Assembly: GCF_900497805.2 (NCBI RefSeq)
Contig: NW_020940358.1
Location: 27,683,848 to 27,747,847 of the forward strand
Length of the DNA stretch: 64,000 nt
Direction of reading: 5' to 3'
Source: Vombatus ursinus
Taxonomy: Eukaryota; Chordata; Mammalia; Diprotodontia; Vombatidae
The position numbers and the translations under genes are program-made. A model generated the notes under the pieces. It searched no databases. It was not told the origin of the DNA and worked only from the letters and a program-made list of their open reading frames with translations. Of this stretch, positions 35,685-63,583 are shown in pieces (within the stretch, counting starts at the first letter, position 1; each line of letters begins with the position of its first letter).

Positions 35685-36648
35685 ATGCTCCTTGCTCCCC
35701 GTTGCTCGTTCCAGGCTCACCTTCTGCCACCATCAGCCGGCAACTGCTCTTCCTTTGAGGTTCACTCAATCTATGCCTACCACAAAATCACAATTCTTGT
35801 AGTTGTTGCCTACCAACCTCTGGGACACGCCTGTTCTTTCCTTCATGAGTTCAGTGTCCGGATCACAGTCTTCCTTCTCCAATTCCTGCCTTCATACAAG
35901 GGGGCTTTGTACATATTGGTGCTCCCTCAGGCACCCTGTCCTCCAATCAGTTCTTCATTTGTTTCCCATAACCTCCTCCTCCACCCCACTGCAGCTATAC
36001 ACAGAACTGATCATACCCCAGACGTTGCCATCACCTACCGATGCACCATGAACTTCCACACTCATGAACTCTGACATGGTCTTATCTGATTATGGTCTGT
36101 TGTCATTCCACCGCTCCCTCCATTTTCCTAACGTGTAGGTCTGACCATGTCACCCCCTATTCAGTAAACTCTAGTGGCTACTTATAACCTCCAGGATCAA
36201 AGATAAAATCTTCAGTATGACATTCAAAGCCCTGAACAACTTGTTCCCTCCTACCTTTCCAGTCTTCTTACGTCCCCCCCCCCCCCCCCCCCAATGTATC
36301 CTGTGATCTGGTGACCCTGGCTTCCTCGCTGGTCCTCAAACAAGCCCTTCCATCTCCCAACTCTGGGCATTTTTTAATGGCTGTCCTCCTAGCCTGCAAT
36401 GTTCCTATGCCTGGTTTCCTTCAGGTCTCAGCTAAAATCCCACCTTCTACAGAAAGCCTTTTACAACTCCTCTTAATTCTAGTGCCTTTCTTCTGTGAAT
36501 TATTTCCAATTTGTTCTGTCTGTAGCTGTTGGTACATAGTTGTTTACATGTCGTCTCCCTCATTAGACTGTGAGCTCGTTGAGTGTATTACCGACACTTA
36601 GCACAATGCCTGGCACACAGCAGGTGCTTAACAAATGTTTAGTGACTG
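35685..36648 (+). mobile_element. L2 LINE fragment with 3' end and poly-C tract
   Basis: 35690-36130 looks like internal L2 sequence. 36140-36648 is the standard L2 end: 'ctctagtggctacttataacctccaggatc', 'cattcaaagccctgaacaac', 'ggtctcagctaaaatcccacc', 'agactgtgagctcgttgagtg' and 'caggtgcttaacaaatgttt'. A 19-C run at 36274-36292 interrupts it. Non-coding. Confidence 0.75.
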
Positions 36649-36649
36649 A

Positions 36650-36790
36650 CTGATTGGCAGTGAACACAATTATTGTTCTCATTTTATGGGTGAAGAGACT
36701 AAAGTGAAGTGGCTTGCCTCAGGTTTGAGCCAGGACTCAAAATCAGGTCACTTGACTCAGAGCCCAGTGCTCTTCTCACTACGTCTGTTG
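36650..36790 (-). repeat. MIR-like CORE-SINE, minus strand
   Basis: 'attattgttctcattttatgggtgaagag', 'gtggcttgcctcaggtttgagc' and head complement 'gtgctcttctcactacg'. Confidence 0.75.
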
Positions 36791-37084
36791 ACAAGATCTA
36801 TGGGAAGATTATTCTAGCAAGTATTCAATTCAGCAAATACTCATCACAACAAACTTGGTGAGATGGATTGTTGAAGGGCAAGAGAGTGGAGGTGGGAGGG
36901 CTGTTGTAATACCTTGGGTGAGTGGTAATGAGGAAGTACGGGGGGGGGGGGGACAGAGGCAGATGTTTTGGAGGTGGCAGCCACAGTAACTTGGTAACTG
37001 ATGAGGTGAGGTTTCGAACGTGGTGAACTAGGAAATGTTGTGGAGGGAGAGTCATGAGTCATGCTTCAGGCCATCTACAACAGG

Positions 37085-37750
37085 TGTCTCCATTGTCACT
37101 TGGCACATTCTCTTCTTAACCCCCTAAAATACAGCTTCTAGCCTCATCGTTCAACTGAAACAGCTCTCTTCAAATTTATTAATACTCTTTTAATTGCCAA
37201 ATCTAATGGTCTTTTCTCAATCCTCATCCTTCTTGATCTCTCTGCAGCCTTTGACACTGTTGATCACCCTCCCCTCTTTTCTCTAGGTTTTCTTGTCACA
37301 CTCTATCCTGGTTCTCCTCCTGTCTAGGAGACTGCTCCTTCTCAGTCTCCTTTGCTGGACCCCCAACCGTGCTCTCTAACTGTAGGGGCTCTGTCCTGGG
37401 CCTTCTTCTCTCTATATACTAATTCATCAGCCCCATGGATTTAATTATCATTGCTACGCTAATGATTCTCGGATCTACCTGTCCTGCCCTAACCTCTCTG
37501 CAGACCTACTTTCACATCTCTAAATGCATGTCCCATAGTCATCTTAAACTTAACATGTCCCAAACTGAACTCATTATCTTTCCCTTCAAATCTCCCCCCA
37601 TCTTCTCTGTTACTGTCGAGGACAATAGCATGCTCGAAGTCCCTCAGGCTCACAATCTAGGAGTCATAGTCATCCTGGACTCCTCACTCTCTCTCACCTC
37701 CTTACATGCCATATCCAAGCTGTTGCCAAGGCTTGTCAATGTCACCTATG
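37085..37750 (+). mobile_element. L2 LINE fragment, ORF2 core
   Basis: The + strand encodes the L2 reverse-transcriptase phrase [14 protein letters not shown] at about 37230-37270, then 'ctccttctcagtctcctttgctgg' (SFSVSFAG-like), 'gggctctgtcctgggccttcttc' (GSVLGPLL-like), 'gctacgctaatgattctcgg' where family members carry the YADD-type motif, and 'actgaactcattatctttccc'. Frame broken; 5' and 3' truncated. Confidence 0.85.
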
Positions 37751-38039
37751 CAACATCTCTCAAATATGTCCCCTTGTGTAGACAGAAACATTTGCCTGGA
37801 TAAAGAGTAAGACCACCCTTCTTAACTGACTATTCCTTTCAAAAGGTAAATCAGGGCTAGAGAGACAAATACAGCTTTCTAGAGGTAACAGTTGAAACTC
37901 TGAGTGTGCTAAGGGAGAGTGCACAGAGAAAAAAGCCAATGAAAGACTGTTGGAGAACATCCGTTTAATGGGTGTGGAAAGACTGCACTTTAATGTTTTT
38001 ATTTCCCCATAGCACCTAGCAGAGCCTCATACACAGTAA

Positions 38040-38285
38040 AATCATAGAATCTCAAGAGCCAGGACCTCAATTGACCAGCAGTGCCAACACCCACCTGAAG
38101 TATCAATGTTCCCCTACAACACTGCCTTCAAGCTTTTGCTTGAAGACTCCAGTTATGGTGGACTTTGTACCTCCTGAGGCACACCATTCCACTCCAATAG
38201 CTTTAGCTATTAGGAAATTCATTGTTATGCAGCTGAAATACCCCTCCTTTTAATTTCTCTCTTGCTGATTCTAAGCCCAAAAAAG
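38040..38285 (+). repeat. Ancient interspersed repeat, family not named
   Basis: 'gcttgaagactccagttatggtggac', 'tacctcctgaggcacaccattccactcc' and 'gctattaggaaattcattg' match a repeat widespread in mammals and related to the block at 45745-46090. It ends less than 100 bp before the PKIG coding exon. Confidence 0.55.
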
Positions 38286-38363
38286 CATAAGATGCGTGCT
38301 CCCCTGGAGAGCAGTCATAAGCACACTGAGAATGCTCACCTACCTTCTTTCCTCTCTCCCCAG

Positions 38364-38537
38364 CCCTGCTCAGCAATGCAAGAGGCGTGATGGAGGTTGA
38401 ATCCTCGTACACAGACTTCATCTCCTGTGACAGAACCGGCCGGAGAAATGCTGTCCCTGACATCCAGGACGACTCGGCAGCTGTGAGCATGAGGACGCTG
38501 ACGGGGAACATGGGGGAGCTGGCACTCGGAGGAGCAG
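38364..38537 (+). CDS. PKIG: PKIG first coding exon (26 bp 5' UTR, start ATG at 38390)
   Basis: Encodes the pseudosubstrate part of protein kinase A inhibitor gamma, a small soluble protein that blocks free PKA catalytic subunits and promotes their export from the nucleus. The acceptor is a pyrimidine tract ending cctctctccccag at 38363. From ATG 38390 the frame reads EVESSYTDFISCDRTGRRN; the inhibitory FxxCxRTGRRN block (F, C, RTGRRN) is intact at residues 10-19, followed by the leucine-containing export segment near MRTLTGNMGELAL. The human protein begins with two methionines; here the codon before ATG is GTG, so the start is one codon later. The exon ends after the first base of a Glu codon at the GC donor AG|gcaagt. 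Identity is certain from the sequence match. Confidence 0.97.
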
Positions 38538-38894
38538 GCAAGTGTCCTCTAGGTGACAGGACAGAGCCCAGGAGTCAGGAAACTGTGGACCCCAAAGTGA
38601 CCTTAGGACGTAGGCCATAAAAACTAGATGGGACCTCAGCACATAGAAGGTGAGACCTAGACGGAGCCTTAGAATGAAGAATGTAAATACCAGAACTGGA
38701 AATTTAGAACCTAAAATGTCACTTTATAGGACAGAGGTCATCTAGACCAGCCTTCTCATTTTAAAGAGTGGGGCACCGAGGTCCATAGCAGGGAAATGAC
38801 TTGTTCAAGGTCATACAAAATAGACCCTCCTTTCCTTTGAATTAACTTAGGAATATTGTCCATCCTCTTACTTCAACCTTCTTTCTCTTTTCAG
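38538..38894 (+). other. PKIG: PKIG coding-region intron, GC-AG type, 357 bp
   Basis: The donor reads AG|GCAAGT and the acceptor tttctcttttcag. No GT nearby restores the frame and the protein sequence as well as this GC does. A minus-strand CORE-SINE remnant ('gtcatctagaccagccttctcatttt', 'gaaatgacttgttcaaggtca') fills about 38700-38823. Confidence 0.85.
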
Positions 38895-38974
38895 AAGGGC
38901 AGGCAGAGATAAGCGCATCAGACAAGGAAGCTGGTACCAGGCCTGAGGGGAGTGAGGGGACTACCACATCCTGA
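38895..38974 (+). CDS. PKIG: PKIG last coding exon (stop TGA 38972-38974)
   Basis: Completes the Glu codon split by the intron and reads GQAEISASDKEAGTRPEG, then SEGTTTS and stop. It matches the acidic, Ser/Thr-rich C-terminus of PKIG (the human tail is similar, ending DGTTSS). With the first exon the protein has 75 residues against 76 in human. This part is outside the inhibitory block and is less conserved, as expected. Confidence 0.96.
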
Positions 38975-39569
38975 GAGCTGCCCCTGTCCCGTTCTCTTTG
39001 TCCAGTGGCTGAAGGAAGAAGCAAGCAGCCTGGGCTTCCCAAGAGGCAAACTTGGCAGCATTCTCCCCGAGGACCACTTCCCTCCTCCTACAGTAACCCT
39101 TCTGGGCACAATGAAGCCGTGTGGACCTTCCCAGACTTCCCTTTTCCTCTAGTCCACACCCCTTCACCACCACCACCCCCCCCACACACAGAGGAAGCCT
39201 GTGCTCAGGGCAGGTTTGCCCTGCTATGGGGACCTCAGACTGAGGCTAGCCTCCAGAGGTGCCTTAAAGAGCCCTACCCCAACCTAGGGAAACCCTGTGG
39301 TTTTGCCTACTGTGGACCTTCCCTTTTTCCAGGCCCATCTAGTCTACTGTATTTGGTAATTCAAAACATTATTTATTTGGTTTGCACCTGTGGGGTGGGA
39401 ATGGGGAGGTACCATCTGCTCCTTTCCTCTGGAGGACAGATAGAAGCCAGGTCCCCTCCCACTTCCTCTTAGGGGAGACATCATCCGTGGCCTCATCCCT
39501 CACACCAACCCACTTAATCCACTTCATTAAATTTCCTGAGTGCCTCCTCTGAAGGAAGCAAAAAAGATG

Positions 39570-39575
39570 AATAAA
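39570..39575 (+). promoter_or_regulatory. PKIG: PKIG proximal poly(A) signal AATAAA
   Basis: AATAAA in 'gatgaataaaacctg', about 600 bp after the stop codon. A T-rich stretch after it (tttgctgacc) is weak, so use of this site is less certain than of the distal one. Confidence 0.5.
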
Positions 39576-39973
39576 ACCTGTTTGCTGACCTTAGGGAGCA
39601 CCCTATCCTCATGGCTGCTGAATGCTTCATCTGTGACCCTCAGGATCAAGAGAGAGATCCTTCCCAACCCATCTGAATTAGTTCCTTTTTACTCTTTTTA
39701 AACTTTTGACTTTAAATATTATCTACCTTGGGGGGGAGGCAGGTAAGGAGTTGGGGAAAAGACAGTGGAGATCTGCTTTTTATTTCCATGGAGAGGGGGT
39801 GGTGAGGAAGCATTGGCGGGGGGGATTTTAGTCTAAACTCTTTGACCTGTGTAGCTCAGAGAGAATGATTCCTGACCTTTTCCCAACCCATTCTTAAGGG
39901 AATCATTTTGTTTCCCAATTTTACTAAGTTGTGTCTCCTTTCTACAAAGATACTTGATGCCTACCACTTGGAA

Positions 39974-39979
39974 AATAAA
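39974..39979 (+). promoter_or_regulatory. PKIG: PKIG distal poly(A) signal AATAAA
   Basis: AATAAA in 'ggaaaataaattcag', followed within 20-30 bp by a GT/T-rich element (tcttttgtgtgattgatttt) as expected for a cleavage site. About 1.0 kb after the stop and 1.0 kb from the opposing ADA signal. Confidence 0.75.
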
Positions 39980-40267
39980 TTCAGATCTTTTGTGTGATTG
40001 ATTTTCCTTTTCTCCCCGAAATACTAAATATTGTCTGTAAGTTGTATTGTCCTAAGACCCCCCCCCTTACAGAAACTTAAGCTCTGATCCCTCAAACTCC
40101 AGTGGAATTTAGAATGGCCAGGAAAATGCCAATAGTCCCATTGTTAGCAACTTGGAGTAATGGGAAGGATGCTGAGCTGGTAGTCAAGCCACCTGATAGG
40201 TATGATACACAGGTTTTTTAATTCAAACCCAGCTCACTTGATTCCCAGTTGAGCACTTTCTCACAGC

Positions 40268-40530
40268 AAAGGTGGCAGCCGGTGACACAGTACAGAACAC
40301 CAGGCCTGGAGTTAGGAAGATGAGTTCAAATCCGCCCTCAGACACTTAGTAGCTCTGTGGCCCTGGGCAAGTCCCTTTACCTCTGTCTGCCTTAGTTTCC
40401 TCATCTGTAAAATGGGGTTCATAATAGCACCTACCTCCCAGGGTTGTTGTGAGGACCAAATGGAATAATATTTGTAAAGCTCTTACACAGTGCCTGGCAC
40501 ATAGGAAGCGCTATATAAATGCTTATTGTC
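40268..40530 (+). repeat. tRNA-derived CORE-SINE, intergenic
   Basis: 'ggtggcagccggtgacacag', 'caggcctggagttaggaag', 'tgtggccctgggcaagtccc', 'tacctcccagggttgttgtgagg' and tail 'taggaagcgctatataaatgcttattg'. Full length. Confidence 0.9.
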
Positions 40531-40630
40531 TCCTCACCAAATCAGAGCTGCCTTATAGATAGCAGATGGGAAAATGCTTGGTCACTGTAAAACACTATGA
40601 TAATTGCCAGGGTGTTTCCCTGAAAGTAGA

Positions 40631-40648
40631 CACACACACACACACACA

Positions 40649-40677
<29 letters not shown>
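40631..40677. repeat. (CA)n(CT)n compound microsatellite
   Basis: About 10 CA units followed by about 13 CT units; the CT half is a pure pyrimidine tract lying between the two gene ends. Confidence 0.95.
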
Positions 40678-40679
<2 letters not shown>

Positions 40680-40954
40680 AAACCTCCCAGAATGCCCCAT
40701 GGTGGTCACTGAAAGACCTCAGTGCTTTCTGCCCCCCGCAGTACCAAGTCGGCACACTGAAGAGAAGTAGGCAGTGATTCTGAGACACCATGTTCCCTTC
40801 AGGCCAAAAACTGAGCCCAGGTCTACAGAGCAGAGGGCCAGCACCAGGCTCACCTGCGGCCTTTCAGTGGGGCAAGAGCCAGGACACGTCTGCACAGCTG
40901 TGTCCTCCCACCCCAAAGGAACCACTGACACATTTCAATCTTGGACAAACTTAG

Positions 40955-58199
<17,245 letters not shown>

Positions 58200-58519
58200 C
58201 TACAAGAGAGAAAGAACCATAAATGGCCATGGTAGTGAGAGGCCTGGAGACCCATGGTGCCAGGAGGCATACTAGGGATGTCAAGAGAGCAAAGCAAAGT
58301 GGTAAGGGAGGAAAAAAAAGGTGGCAAGAATCCCTGGTCCCTCTCCTCATCCCCATCAAAAACCAGTATTCTGGATTTGACTCTAGGTCTGAAAAGAGTC
58401 TGCCTGCCTGAAAGCTTGGGGAGTGCAGCAGACTCATTCCCCACTGCAGGTCATGTTGGAAGATGAACCTTCCTTCACCTTTGCATCTTTGTAGCTCTGA
58501 CCAGGGGGAAAAGATCATG

Positions 58520-59065
58520 GAACTTCTTTTAAGCTGTTTCCTTATCTGGAAAATAGGGTTGATAATGCTAATGTTACCTACCTTACAGAATTTGTTGTGA
58601 ATAAAATTAGGACAGGCATAGGGGCTGGGAATCTGATTTCACTGATATGGGGAACTCCGGGGTGAGGAAATTCCCTTTACTAATACAGGTTTGCAGGTTC
58701 TCTTCAACTTACACAGAGTTAGAGTTGCCAACAATTTGGAGAAATAAAGTGATTTGCCTAGGGTTACACAGCCAGGATGGATCAGAGGAAAATGCTGCAT
58801 AAATACTATACTTCTATACATGTATGAGTTGTTATGAATAATAACAAGAGATCCCTAACTTCCTTCAAGGCTCAGGTTAAGAATTACTTCCTACAGAGTC
58901 CTTACTCTCCACCCCTACTTCCCTCATTACTCTGGATTAACTTCTTTGGGTGGCATAATGGGTAGAGATCTGGCCCTAGAGACAGGAAGACCTGTGTTCC
59001 AGTCCAGTCAACAGATACATCCTACTAGCTGTGTTACCCTGGGCAAGTCCCTTAACCTCCTAGTG
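58520..59065 (+). repeat. SINE fragments in ADA intron 1
   Basis: 58530-58620 ('ccttatctggaaaatagggttgataatgc'), 58690-58815 minus ('gtgatttgcctagggttacacagcc') and 58945-59060 + ('gtggcataatgggtagagatctgg', 'gttaccctgggcaagtccc'). Confidence 0.7.
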
Positions 59066-59546
59066 TTCTGGGCAGAGAATAGAACTTGCTAACTTGCATT
59101 GGCAAAGGGAGTTTTTTCGCCCTGATGTTTCTCATTCCAATGAAATCATAGGTCCAGTGTCTATCCTGAAGTATAATATAAATATGAACTATTTTTAGTA
59201 TTACTTGGGGGCAAAGGAGAGGTCCAGACAAAGTACTCAAAGTACCTGAGGAGAGACAAGACTTCCAGGGGGAGTGGAGTCAGGGAAGGCTTTCCAGAAT
59301 CAGAATTCAGAACTAGAAAGGACCTTAGAGTTCATTTAATGCAGCAGTTTCTAACCTCTTTTGTGTGTCTTGGATCCCTCTGGTGAAGCCTTCTCAAAAT
59401 AGTATAGACCTTTCTTAGAGCAATGGTTCATAATGAAGAAAATCTACTCCTAACTTACAGAATTGCATGTCTGTGTTGTTTCACCACAATATAAGCTCCT
59501 TGAGGTTAAGGATTATTTCATTTTTATCTGTCTCCCTAGTTCCACA

Positions 59547-59790
59547 GTGCCTGGAATATAATATGCACTTAATAAACACTGGTTTATTGTGTCGGGAATA
59601 TAATAGGCACTTAATAAATGCTTGTTTATTATGCCTAGAATATAATATGCATTTAATAAATGTTTATTTTCAGTGGAATATGATATGCATTTAATAAACA
59701 CTTGTTTATTGTGCCTGGAATATAATATGCATATAATGTTTGTTTATTTTGCCTGGAATATAATATGCACTTAATAAACAACTTGTTGAA
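59547..59790 (+). repeat. Minisatellite of six 40-42 bp units from a SINE/L2 tail
   Basis: Units at 59547, 59589, 59631, 59671, 59711 and 59751, each resembling gcctggaatataatatgc followed by a(c/t)ttaataaa and a cttgtttatt-type end. The unit is recognisably the 'tgcctggcacatagtaggcacttaataaatgcttgtt' tail of MIR/L2. It is followed by a (TGAA)n run at 59788-59811. Confidence 0.93.
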
Positions 59791-60689
59791 TGAATGAATG
59801 AATGAATGAATGGTTGCAAATGAAGGGGAAAGTGAGGGGGTGAAGGAATCAGCAGTGGAATACCCAAGGAATGAGGAGGACCCTGGAGAGTTCCTTCCAA
59901 CAGCCTTGACCCATTAATGCTTTAGAACAATGAGTTTACCATATTCACTAAAATGTCACCTGGGAAGACAGGGGACAGTTGAAATAAGCTTATTTTGGTT
60001 AAACAGAGTTAAAAGAACCTGTATGTACTTAAAAGAGACCCATAGGACTCCCTAATTATTGCCCACCATGGCTCCATGGGTTCTCTGGGTTCATGAGGTT
60101 AGTATTACAAGGTCAATCTCCAGCTGAGTCAGTTATAGTTACCCTATTCCATGGCTATAGACCCTACCTCTCCTTCCCTCAGGCTAAGCCTCACCCTGCC
60201 CCCCATCCATCCCTAATGAATCTCTAATTCCATCTAGACACTTCAAAGGTCCAGTAAGAGAGGGCTGGGATGAAAGAGTAGAAATGACCTAGTACAAAAC
60301 CAGCCTCACTGCCTGGATTAAAGCAGCACCAACCTGGCTGCAGATGTGCAGGTTAGACCTGTTCCATGACACAAGTCATTGTGACTCTTAGGGACAGTTC
60401 CTGGCCTCTGGGGACTGGAAAAAGAAGACATAACTCCCTCCTGCCATCTTTTGTCCCCACCCCCCACTCCATGCAACTAGGAGACTGTCTCTCTAGCTAT
60501 GCAGCCTCACTGGGGGCAGGGAATGTTCAACACCTGCAGGTTGGTTAACAGTACGTAGAACAATTTAGCCAAATAATGCTTCCTGGTCTCTAGCAGCCAC
60601 CGGGATCCCACAGCAGGGACTGCTCTAAGCAAATACAAAGATCCAATGCACAAGAAGAGTAAGGCAAGGGGGTGCATCAGAATGGTTCC

Positions 60690-60885
60690 TTTAATACCAA
60701 GATCTCTAGTGTGGTGGGAAGAGCTCAGGGTAAGGGGTCAGGAGGCTGGGGTCAAAGTCCTAGCTCTGACACTAATGTTATGTGACCTTGGGCAAGTCAT
60801 TTCCCTTCCTCTGGGCTCATTTTCTTTCTCTGTCAAAAGAGGAATGTGGAAGAAATGAGCTCTGAGATCTCTTCCAGTTAGATAA
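60690..60885 (+). repeat. CORE-SINE in ADA intron 1
   Basis: 'ctagtgtggtgggaagagctcaggg', 'tatgtgaccttgggcaagtcatttccc' and 'gctctgagatctcttccag'. Confidence 0.8.
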
Positions 60886-61829
60886 CTTTATCTAAAACCC
60901 CATTTACAAAAATTTTGAGTCATATAAAATGTTTTACGGGTAGAGTTCTAATTAGAATCAGAAGTTATGAGATTTCATCAGAACCTAAAATGGGGGTTAA
61001 GATGGAGTGTACTTTTTTTTTTTCTTCTGAAAGGGCCTGAGCAATGGACCAGGATAAGGGGCAGGATACTCATTGACTATAGTTCATTCCCAACCCTCAG
61101 GAGGAAATCTTTTATTATCAGTTCAGCCTTCCAGGAACACCCACATGACATCACCCCCAGGGGTAGATGATAACTATTGAGAAAGGAATTTAGGGATCAG
61201 GACAAGAGAGTTCACTGCCCTTCATAGAGCAAGGAGCCAGAGACTGACAGGAAACATGATTATAGGGAATCTTGAATACAGAAGCTCCCTCAGTCAAGAG
61301 GGCACCCTGCCCACTGGGCACTGTCCCAGGACAGGGAATGTAAAGGAGGAAGGAAGTCTGAGGGCATTAAGAGCCTTGAAGATAAGCAGAGGGAAGCTGG
61401 ACTCTGGAGAGGATGGGGGAAAGTACTGGCAAGGAGAGCTAGTTAATTGAGTGTATGCCCAGCTATAGCTGGGAATTCCCTTCTCTTTGGCTTCTCAGTC
61501 TGGGCACTGTTTAACTAGCTGGTGGCACAGTTGCATCTGGGTTGGCAGGGACTCAGGAGCAGCTGGCCTGGTTCACTTCCAGCCACCACCTGCAGGAAGG
61601 TCCTTTGGGTTTGCTCCCTCCCATTAGGGAGGGCACTTGCCCCTCAGAGTTGCAATTCCAAGGGGGGAACAGCAGGGGAGGAGCAAATGGTGCTCCCCTC
61701 ATGCCTCACCCTCTTCCCTGAAGCCTGGGAACACATGCCCTTTCATTTCAGATTCAGATTTGGCTGGTTGGTCCTCCAACCCGCCATTCTGAAAAACTCT
61801 AATTTCCCTGGCAGATCCTAGGCCACCCC

Positions 61830-62350
61830 CAATTTTACAGATGAGGAAAGAGAACAAAAGTAACCTGACTTAAGACCACATAGGTAGGAAGTGACCAGTC
61901 TATGAAAAGAATGAATCATGAGGTCTATGACAAGAATCCAGGTTATTTTGATGCCAAATCCCAGGTTCTTTCCATAATACCATGTTGCATCACAGAGAGC
62001 AATTTGACATGTGTCTGAAGGGTAGGGACAGTGAGTGGGCAGCAAATCAGTCATGTGCCAGAAGAATCAGAAGAGCTCTAGGCTCCTAGATACCCTCACC
62101 TGTAGTATGATGTCCTAGGGAGGTCTTAAGTGCTTAGGGTGGGATGTAGGGAATCTCTTCCTCCTTCTTCACAGCTCATTCCTTCTTGAGTTTCAATTGC
62201 AGATAAAGTTCTCCCTAAACCCTGCAGAGCCCCAGGCAGAGCTGGAAGGATCTTATAGACCATCTAGTTCCATCCCCTTGTTTTCCAAAGAAGGAAACTG
62301 AGGTTCAGAAAGAGAAAATGTCTTACCTAAGGGAGTAAGTTTCTGAACTC
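61830..62350 (-). repeat. CORE-SINE fragments, minus strand
   Basis: 61830-61990 ('attttacagatgaggaaagagaac', 'taagaccacataggtagg') and 62240-62340 ('cttatagaccatctagttccatcc', 'gaaactgaggttcag'). Confidence 0.7.
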
Positions 62351-62389
62351 TGGACTCTTTCCACAAACTACTTACTTACTCATCTCCAA

Positions 62390-62401
62390 TTGTGTGTGTG
62401 T

Positions 62402-62442
<41 letters not shown>
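62390..62442. repeat. (TG)n microsatellite
   Basis: About 25 TG units with one interruption (tgtctg), ADA intron 1. Confidence 0.95.
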
Positions 62443-62445
<3 letters not shown>

Positions 62446-62569
62446 TTGGCCAGACCACTCAGCCTAAATAACTTCTTCTGAGGATTGATCTGCCACCCTA
62501 GGGTTTTCCAGGGAGCTGGAGTTCAATGGCTCATCATAGGAACTCCACCAGCACTGCCAAATAAGACCA

Positions 62570-62740
62570 CAGGAGGTAGTAGTCTGTGGGCAAAAGAGAT
62601 TTGGAGTCAGGAGACCTGGATTCAAATCCTGACTCTGCCCACTTCCTGCCCATATGGTACTCCCTTTCTCTGGATTTCAGTTTGCTCATGAGGGAGTCGG
62701 TCTGTAGGATCCCTTCCAGCTCCAAATCCTAGGACAAGGA
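62570..62740 (+). repeat. CORE-SINE in ADA intron 1
   Basis: 'gagatttggagtcaggagacctggattcaaatcc', 'ctggatttcagtttgctcatg' and 'aggatcccttccagctccaaatcc'. Confidence 0.8.
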
Positions 62741-63109
62741 GGCTTGCTGGAGACAGTATCCAGTGGCAGTCACAAGGCAGACAAATCCCTGGAGTTGAGC
62801 TAAGCCCTGAGGATTCGTAACCTGCCTTTAAGATGACCCCTAAGCCCAGGTCCAGTCTGGAAAGGCCAAGAAGTTGCTCTGCACAAGCCAGATATCTGCT
62901 CGTCTTCCTGATCTCATTTTCTGCAAACAATACATTGGTCTAGGGCCAGGCATTGGAAGCAGTTCAGAGCCGGCTGAAGGTCCCTCAGGTGGTCCCTTGT
63001 GGGGACAGTAGCTGGGCAGGAGAGGTGTAGACTATTAAGAGGGGAAGAAGAATAGCTGGGGAGGAGTCCACCTTCAGGGCCACCTCCTCAGGGAAGTCTT
63101 CCCTAACTG

Positions 63110-63480
63110 TAGCACACATAACTCTGTTCTAAGAAGACCAATTCAACTCACCAAACATTAAGGCTCTACTGTATGCTTAATGTGCTCAGTGCTGGGGATG
63201 CAAAGATGACCGGAGCTTGCTTTCAAGGAACTTAGGATCTAATGGGAGAACACATGTACACCAATGAGGTAGATTGTGATGAAATAATGCGATACTGTGT
63301 CTAAAGGCTTTACAAACCTTAAAGAATAACAAATGAAAGGCAGTGTGGCAAAGTGGAGACCTAGGTTCAAATCCTGCCCCTAATATATACTAGCTGTGAC
63401 CTTGTCCCTAATAGATGCTGGTTGTGTGACCTTAGGTAAGTCATTGATCTGGGTGACTCTCTAAGACCAGGACATACTGG
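63110..63480. repeat. L2/SINE tail fragment and a CORE-SINE with internal repeat
   Basis: 63140-63260 is a reversed SINE/L2 tail ('caccaaacattaaggctctactgtatgc', 'caaggaacttaggatctaatggg'). 63335-63470 is a + CORE-SINE in which a 'ccctaatag.t.ctagctgtgacctt' phrase occurs twice. Confidence 0.65.
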
Positions 63481-63583
63481 CCTGCTTTGATAGGAGTTTC
63501 CTCACCCAGTAGTTTCTTATGTTAATTAACCTGAAGAATTGCATACATAGGAGCAATTCTTAGCATTAAAGATACTAAGAATA

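Larger units (their letters stand above)
1..38363 (+). other. PKIG: PKIG 5' intronic/upstream region, no coding exon found
   Basis: This stretch lies upstream of the first PKIG coding exon on its strand. It contains no open frame that I can assign to a known protein outside transposon remnants, and I saw no CpG-rich promoter-like block. It is therefore most likely one or more long 5' introns of PKIG; human PKIG likewise has a long 5' part with non-coding exons. Any non-coding 5' UTR exon here cannot be recognised from sequence alone. Most of it is made of the repeats listed separately; the rest, for example 2820-3400, 5280-5700, 8340-9600, 18500-18850 and 35060-35640, shows nothing I can name. 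Confidence 0.6.
38975..40000 (+). other. PKIG: PKIG 3' UTR
   Basis: Follows the stop codon in the terminal exon and contains no recognisable transposon, unlike nearly all flanking sequence, which supports a retained UTR. Two AATAAA signals (39570 and 39974) imply short and long forms. The end is placed about 20 bp after the second signal and is approximate. An open frame at 39005-39472 in this interval looks incidental. Confidence 0.75.

Noticed and set aside
39005-39472. 155-codon frame downstream of the PKIG stop
   Set aside because: It lies wholly in the PKIG 3' UTR, has Pro-rich low-complexity content and no known match.
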